From: Hyphochytrium catenoides
Taxonomy: Eukaryota > Sar > Hyphochytriomycetes > Hyphochytriales > Hyphochytriaceae
Assembly: GCA_900088475.1 (NCBI GenBank)
Contig: FLMG01003595.1
Span: 1-24,987 of the forward strand
Direction of reading: 5' to 3'
Length of the DNA: 24,987 nt
The position numbers and the translations under genes are program-made. The notes under the pieces are model-generated. The model saw only the letters and a program-made list of their open reading frames with translations. It made no database searches and was not told where the DNA came from. Shown in pieces: positions 19,708 to 24,987 of the stretch. Position 1 is the first letter of the stretch; every line of letters starts with the position of its first letter.

Positions 19708-19960
19708 GTAGGCGCAGCCGATGACCTTCATGCGGAAGGGCAACTGAGCTAGATTTGCATATAACTTCCCCTTGTAACTCTTGGTAGCATTTGGTCCACG
19801 GACTGTCATCGGCGGGGTTTATCAAAAGACCCACTCATCAATCGTGCTGTGGATGCTGAACAAGAAGTCGTGAGGAAGAAGCCTCAGATTTCTTCCTGCC
19901 TGCTCGACAAGAGTTGAAGGATGCTCCTGCATTACGTAACGACTGTTCAATGATAGAAGC
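19708..19960 (-). pseudogene. broken third copy of the secreted-protein family (C-terminal part)
   Basis: Three frames must be combined to follow the family. One gives a stretch ending DEWVF before TGA TAA, like WTF or WIL of the intact members. The next gives INPADDSPW, like NPAEDKPW of member 1. The third gives LPFRMKVIGCAY, like LPYRMKVVGCYI of member 2. The terminal stop is missing. Upstream, the signal peptide and N-terminal half were not found and the sequence turns CT-rich, so the copy is truncated and frameshifted. It lies between the two intact members on the same strand. Confidence 0.7.
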
Positions 19961-20554
19961 TCCCGGTCCTCTGCCAGGGTAGTAAGAGCCAGAGCGAAAG
20001 GGAGAGAGCAAACCTGGAGGGAAGGCAGACAGAACAGACACGACGGACGAGAGAAGCAAGCGGGGAGGGAGAGCGAGGAGGGCGGCAGCAAACCGGCCTA
20101 TCTCTCGGCGGTGTACATGGACAATGGACAAGATGTTCGATCCTTTGGTAGCCTACCGGACAGAGTAAACTAGGAAAAGGAGAGAGAGATGAGAGAAATA
20201 GCAGTCTTTCCTTTGCTTTTTGGCGGATTTGCACTGCATCTTACACTGCTATTTCTCTCCCTTTCGCGACTCTTTTTAGTTAGTGCGCTTCGGAGCATGG
20301 AGAATGGTCATCAATCACCTCATGGCTGACTGGCGGGACTGAGAGAGAAGAAGAGAGGAGAGACGCACATGGGACTTCGGGACTGATAAATAGCTCGTTA
20401 CTTTACAAGGACATACATAGCTAACTCCTGCCGCGAGCGTCACCGATTTGGTGGTTGACCTCGTAGGAAACCAGGAAGATCTGAGCCAAATCCACAGAGA
20501 GAGAGAGGGAGAGAGAGAGAGAGATTAAAGTGAAGGACAGCGACTATCCCTTCC
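19961..20554. other. flanks of family copies; CT/GA-rich
   Basis: The minus-strand frames at 20234-19947 look like low-complexity artefacts. The right end is the 3' flank of the 20555-21259 gene, with a (GA)n tract at 20496-20524. Confidence 0.4.
20496..20524. repeat. (GA)n microsatellite
   Basis: Fourteen GA units with one GG interruption, 30 bases 3' of the stop codon of the secreted-protein gene. Confidence 0.9.
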
Positions 20555-21259
20555 CTAGATGTAGCAACCGACGACCTTCATGCGGTAAGGAAGATGAGCC
20601 TGGGCGTAAAAGACGTGTGGTGTCTCTTGTTCTTTGACCCACTTACGACTGGCATTGTCGATGGGATTCGTAAGGATCCATTCCTTCTTAGCATTTTGTC
20701 TGAATAAATTCTTGAACTCCGGGGAAGCGTCCTTGCAGGTCTGCATGCTAATAGAAACCGTCCTGCTAGTAGAATGGGATTGCAATATCACTTGAGGGTC
20801 GCCGCCTGTCAATGCAGGAGGTCTGTAGAGGAACTTGAAGGTCTTCTCAAAGTTTAAATTATGTGTATGGTAGTCCACGGGTGTCGTCGCCTGGAACTTC
20901 AGCTCATCGCCCTCCAGCCTGTAGAGGTGACAACGACCATATCTATCCAGTAGGAATGACCTCTGCATAGCTTGATCCGTATCATCGGTCCCATAGTCTA
21001 AGTAACCCACTGGACGCAATTGTCTAAGCGAGTCACTCCTCACATCCAGACTCCAGAGACGAAAGCGATATGCCAATGGCTTGCTCGCGATTCTCATTTT
21101 CTTTGGATAGAGCTTCTCTCGAGTGATGAAGTTTATGTTGACAGTAAATTTGAAAGGAACCACCGTGCAGGTTTCATGTTCCTTATCTTCTGCTGTGCTT
21201 GATGTTGCAAAACAGAGCCCTAGAAGTACCAGTGCAAGGAAGAATGCGCGGTCCATCAT
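20555..21259 (-). CDS. secreted protein of a tandem lineage-specific family, member 2
   Basis: This is an intronless frame of 234 residues to TAG. I chose the ATG at 21259 because it begins a signal peptide (MMDRAFFLALVLLGLCFATS) that aligns with member 1; an in-frame ATG at 21364 would add 35 residues in front. The core has the same four cysteines (C31, C110, C175, C232) and motifs CTV, FITREKLY, RFRLWS, QLRP, CHLY, PVDYHT, NLF and YRMKVVGC. It lacks the Thr-rich stalk and Pro-Thr tail of member 1, so it is essentially the bare core domain. Function unknown: secreted or surface protein. Divergence between the members is high, so the duplication is old. Confidence 0.82.
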   Translation of the reverse strand: MMDRAFFLALVLLGLCFATSSTAEDKEHETCTVVPFKFTVNINFITREKLYPKKMRIASKPLAYRFRLWSLDVRSDSLRQLRPVGYLDYGTDDTDQAMQRSFLLDRYGRCHLYRLEGDELKFQATTPVDYHTHNLNFEKTFKFLYRPPALTGGDPQVILQSHSTSRTVSISMQTCKDASPEFKNLFRQNAKKEWILTNPIDNASRKWVKEQETPHVFYAQAHLPYRMKVVGCYI

Positions 21260-23268
21260 CAGTAACAGGAGCTCGAGGCCACTAGTGAAAACTTGGTGTT
21301 CCTGGGGATTGCGCGAGTTTGGGACTGAAGGAGTCGGGGTGACCTGCGCGCTGCCTGCTGTCATCCTAGCTGCTCCAGTTATGTTTAGCTACAGCGGTAG
21401 TAATGTACAGCACTACTATTGGCAGGAGGCTGCCGAGTAATAATCAACGATACAGCGTGGCTTTGAACCAGAGTCTAGCTGGACTGACAACCAAAGCTGG
21501 TAACAAATAGGAACTCCCGCTGACAGAGAAGACCTGGAAAGACGGGAAGGGTTAGCGCGTCTCAAAGTGATAGCTCTGTCTTCTTCTGCATCCGAGCGCC
21601 TGGCAAGGGCGACTCTGGTACACTAGTTCTACTACGCTGTACCGATACACTACTAGCTATACATTTATATTGCTGTTGAATGGTTAAGACAGAATAAGAT
21701 CCCAACCAAATTTGTGTTTCTGATCACTTTTGCTACCGTTGAATGTACTACTACTCCTAGCACTTTTTTCTAGGAGTAGGCATTATAGAGCTAATAACGG
21801 TTGGAAAGTTGGGAGGGAGAAGAGAGAGATGAAGGCAACAATGGAGTAGCACAGTGAGACAGTCTAGTGAGAGACCGATATAACTGACGAGACTTCTCAA
21901 AGACAATTCAGGTCTTTCGCTGTTTCTAACATGCCTGTCACCTGCCAGCTCACCTACAACCACCTGCCGCAGGGAATGGAAGACTGTGGGTGCAATTAAT
22001 AGAGATACAAGGACTAGTAGCAGTACAGTTAGGTAGTTCTGCAGCCTGTGCGCTGTCTCCTATGCTTTTGTGGGTGTGCTACAGATTACAAGCCGTTCAA
22101 CAAAGCGATGTGAGCAGCCCGGGCGGTCGCATAGGGATTGCGATTTCTCTTGTTCGTGCTTCGTGTCCTGCCGTGGTGTAGAACAGTTCATTTAGGGCAA
22201 AGAGACAGGAGCGCGCGCAGCAGCCAAACGAGAAGCGGAGAACTTCAACCGACCCAGGAGCCGGATGCGGGTAGAACTAGTTAGTAGTTGGACTGTCGTC
22301 GAAGTCTGCCTTTTTTTATAAGACGTGATTGACTAGAAGAGACAGGACAGCGCCGCCCTATAATAAGAAAGAAGAAGCAGCACAAAGCACTCGTACTACC
22401 GGTCAGTAGAACTACAAGGACACTTAAAAGTACCAGTACAAACAACCCTACACCAAGAGTGCCCTAGCACTTCCACTACGCCCCAGCAATGAAAGAATGG
22501 CCACTTGCTGGTGCGACACCCTGTACATCGCTTGCGCCCTACAATCTTACTGCGAGTATTTGTACGTACAAGTCCTGCTTCTTGAATAAGCCTGCTGGCC
22601 TAGCTCTACTGGTCGGGAGAAATAATGAGTAGTGGCGCAGTTTTGCTGCAGTCCTAGATTTACTGTAGCGCAAATAAATACCCTGTTCACAGATCTCGGT
22701 ACTTACTTATCCTTTCTTGCTTCTTGCCTTCTCGTCGTTAGGGGGTACGGTCGCAATGTTGGAGCTTTGGGGCCTTTTCATGATTTTATCAAAAGAAGAA
22801 GTGTCGATGACCGATGACCGTACATCGATCATCGCTAATTAGAACTCTTATACACCGTGTAAGCCACGCTTCAAGTCCAGGTACTTCTAGAAACTGGGAC
22901 AGTAAAATAAAAAAGTAAAAATGAGTGAAGGGATGAATTTGTAAGTCCACAAAACCGCTAACCGTACTGCATACAAGAGAGAGTACAACTACCGTTTTGC
23001 CACAACTAGTTGCCTAGTTACAAGCACTGCAAGTACTAAGTAGGGCAAGACGAAGCTCTTTACTTGTTGTATTCTTTGTGCCACTATCAAAGTTCTGCGG
23101 CAGGTCTTACTTTATAAGTAGCTCTCTGGCCCATAAGTATAAGTAGTACTTGTAAGTTCTGGTACAACGTTTCTTTCTGGTACATTGGTCGGGACCTTGG
23201 GTGGAGTAGACCGACTCTCTCCTTCCTTCTACCTCAGAGATCCTTCCCATCACTCCAACAACTAGAAG
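21260..23268. other. long stretch without a recognisable gene
   Basis: Short frames at 21963-21757 (minus), 21990-22181 and 22632-22817 (plus) have no support. From about 22390 to 23170 the DNA is notable for many GTAC and AAGTA words but shows no coding sequence. It may be decayed repeat DNA. Confidence 0.4.
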
Positions 23269-23300
<32 letters not shown>

Positions 23301-23318
23301 GTCTCTCTCTCTTCCATG
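23269..23318. repeat. (TC)n microsatellite with a duplicated 18-base end unit
   Basis: The TC run is followed by two copies of TCTCTCTCTTCCATG. The CT-rich plus strand continues to about 23620. Confidence 0.9.
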
Positions 23319-24668
23319 TCTCTCTTTCTCGCTGTCTCTTCTCTCTATGTCTCTCTCTCTCTTCTGCTGACCTCTCTCTCTTCTCTGTCCCTCTCTTTCT
23401 TTTCTAGAACTATGTCTCTCTATTTTCAATCCCTATCTTCTCGCCCTGCCTTGTTCTCTTATGGATTTCTCTCTCATTTTTTCTCTCTTGACATCATTCT
23501 TCTATCACTCCAGGCGTTTTTCACCCTATTTGCCTATCCGTCTGTCTATCTGTCTCGTTAATACTCCTTTCTCGCATTTTCTCGGTTCCTCTCTTTCTCT
23601 CTCTTTTTGTCCAGATCCATCCCCTCTCCAACATTAGCATTATGAGCCGCACGACTGTTTTTTTCTCTTAATCCGTTCACATTTATCTCAGTCTTTTTAT
23701 ATGAGGATCTGGCACCTCGAGGAACTCGTCTCTTCTATGCTTTACAACTGTTGCACTACAAGTGTTATAGCTGCATCTTACTCTTCTATGTCTCTTCACT
23801 TCGCGACTCTCTCTCTTTCCTCTGGGTGCCCTACATCTCTCTCTCTCCCAAGAGCAATAAACTCCGCCAAAGGATCGGGCTTAACGTGATCTCTCTCTCT
23901 CTCTTTGGGTGGATTTTTCCTTTTACCTTAAGAACTAATAAGCAGGGGAGCCATCAATGAAAACCAGGAGAAAGGACCGAGGGTTCACCTTTAGCGCGAG
24001 CCAACGACAACAGGAGAGAGAGAGAGATCAAAGGAACTACTAGTAGAGCCTTAAGGTTCGTCCATAGAAGCCAGTCTGGCTTGAAATTTTAAATCATCGT
24101 CTCTTCTCGCGGTTGCCATGCCGCCTCATCGTCTCTTTCCATTTGATGAGAAGAAAGGCGAGGTCTCTTTCTCTTGTTCCCTGTTTCCTCCAACCTCCCC
24201 AATGACTGGGTTTATCCACTGTGCATCTTTGAAGGCTTCACAGACCGATCATTTTTAATACCAGCAGTGAGGAGACGTAGCGAGTGAGAGAGAAGGCGAG
24301 TAAGATAGAGGGAGAAGACAAGAGAGAGAGAGAATTCGAGAGAGAGAGAGAAAGAGAGATAGCATACTCTTGCGCAGCTTCGCCCCTCTTCTCAAAGCTT
24401 CATTTTCTCTCTCCGTCGCACATCTTGACGGGAGAACAAAGCACCACTGTGTTCGCGGGCTCCTTCTGCAAAGAAGAGAGACAAGCACGTGCTTCAGGGG
24501 CTGACACCTCTCTTTCCTTTCTATTTTTCCTATCCTGATCTCCACAAGGAAGGAAAGAAAGGACACGCACATAGAGGAACGCCTCTCTTCCTCTGCCCGC
24601 CTCCTCCTGCCCGACGAGTTTTTCCTTTTCCCTTTTCTCTCTATTGTCTCTCTCTTTCACCGGGAAAG
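23319..24668. other. CT-rich and mixed region upstream of the last gene
   Basis: CT-rich to 23900, then GA-rich at 24290-24360. The bases before 24669 are again pyrimidine-rich (CCTTTTCTCTCTATTGTC), a possible leader or promoter. No other gene is supported. Confidence 0.4.
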
Positions 24669-24987
24669 ATGTACTCCTTTGGATTGCGATCTTCGACTGC
24701 AGCACTCTGCCTTGTGCTCTTTCTCGCCTCTTCTCCCTCTTCTCTATGTGACAAGATCAAGGAAGAAGAAGAGTTCGTCCCATTTTCTCTTTCTTCCGTT
24801 CTCCCCTCTCGCCAACTGCAGGAAGGCGGAGTGAACACTGATCCCGCTTCTGCTCCCCGCTTCGCTGGGTTAGAGTCTCTCTATATCGGTGGGACCCCTC
24901 GGCCCCCCGTGGCCCCGACTCCATCGCCCTCCGTTTATTCCCCTTCTCCCACTCCTCCAGTCACTCCGCCTACGCCCCCTCCCCCGG
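24669..24987 (+). CDS. secreted proline-rich protein, 5' part (runs off the window)
   Basis: ATG at 24669 opens a frame to the window end, 106 codons without a stop. Residues 1-27 form a signal peptide (hydrophobic core ALCLVLFLA, then SSPSSLC). An acidic stretch (KEEEEF) and a linker with RQLQE at residues 48-52 follow. From about residue 75 the protein becomes Pro/Ser/Thr-rich with TPRPP, PTPSPS and PTPPPP, like a stalk or surface glycoprotein. RQLQE fits the RxLxE form of host-targeting motifs in apicomplexan parasites and sits about 20 residues after the signal peptide, but such a short motif can occur by chance. The rest of the protein is missing. Confidence 0.7.
   Translation, partial: MYSFGLRSSTAALCLVLFLASSPSSLCDKIKEEEEFVPFSLSSVLPSRQLQEGGVNTDPASAPRFAGLESLYIGGTPRPPVAPTPSPSVYSPSPTPPVTPPTPPPP

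Noticed and set aside
19822-20234. Overlapping minus-strand frames suggesting a full secreted gene
   Set aside because: No signal peptide or N-terminal family motif; only the C-terminal homology in broken frames is supported.
21260-21364. 35-residue N-terminal extension of the second secreted protein
   Set aside because: It would bury the signal peptide that aligns with the start of the first member.
1-24987. tRNA, rRNA or telomeric repeats
   Set aside because: No recognisable rRNA blocks, tRNA boxes or telomere arrays were seen by eye; a tRNA scan was not possible.

Overview
This is nuclear DNA from a eukaryote, probably a protist. The evidence is GT-AG introns, Ty1/copia retrotransposon remains, long purine or pyrimidine microsatellites and low gene density. 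A spliced Hv1-type voltage-gated proton channel and tandem lineage-specific secreted proteins would suit an alveolate such as a Perkinsus-like parasite. That assignment is inference only; no rRNA or other phylogenetic marker is visible.

Layout. Positions 1-2850 are a repeat graveyard after a possible 3' gene end (82-356). A decayed copia pol lies on the plus strand (520-1838), split by a solo-LTR-like insertion (746-1014) and followed by a related LTR-like sequence (1864-2153). A second copia RNase H fragment points the other way (2511-2849). A dispersed repeat at 2990-3205 recurs at 18125-18330. The best single gene is on the minus strand, 6585-4752: four exons joined by in-phase introns encode a 218-residue Hv1-like channel with S1-S4 and a C-terminal coiled coil. 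It has Asn instead of Asp at the selectivity-filter position.

Positions 6586-13803 are mostly low-complexity DNA with a few weak candidates: a two-exon orphan (9411-8993, minus), a signal-peptide ORF (10462-10641, plus) and decayed coding sequence on the minus strand (12417-11593).

Positions 13804-21259 hold a family of secreted proteins on the minus strand. Two are intact (278 and 234 residues) and a frameshifted third copy lies between them (19708-19960). They share a signal peptide, four aligned cysteines and several motifs, but I recognise no known domain. Between them are polypyrimidine and polypurine tracts (16069-16696) forming an inverted arrangement. The right edge (24669 to the end) starts another secreted, proline-rich protein carrying an RxLxE motif.

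The genes form no operon or pathway. Introns and flanks are strongly pyrimidine-rich on the sense strand of the proton channel gene, so purine/pyrimidine skew may be a useful guide to transcription direction here.
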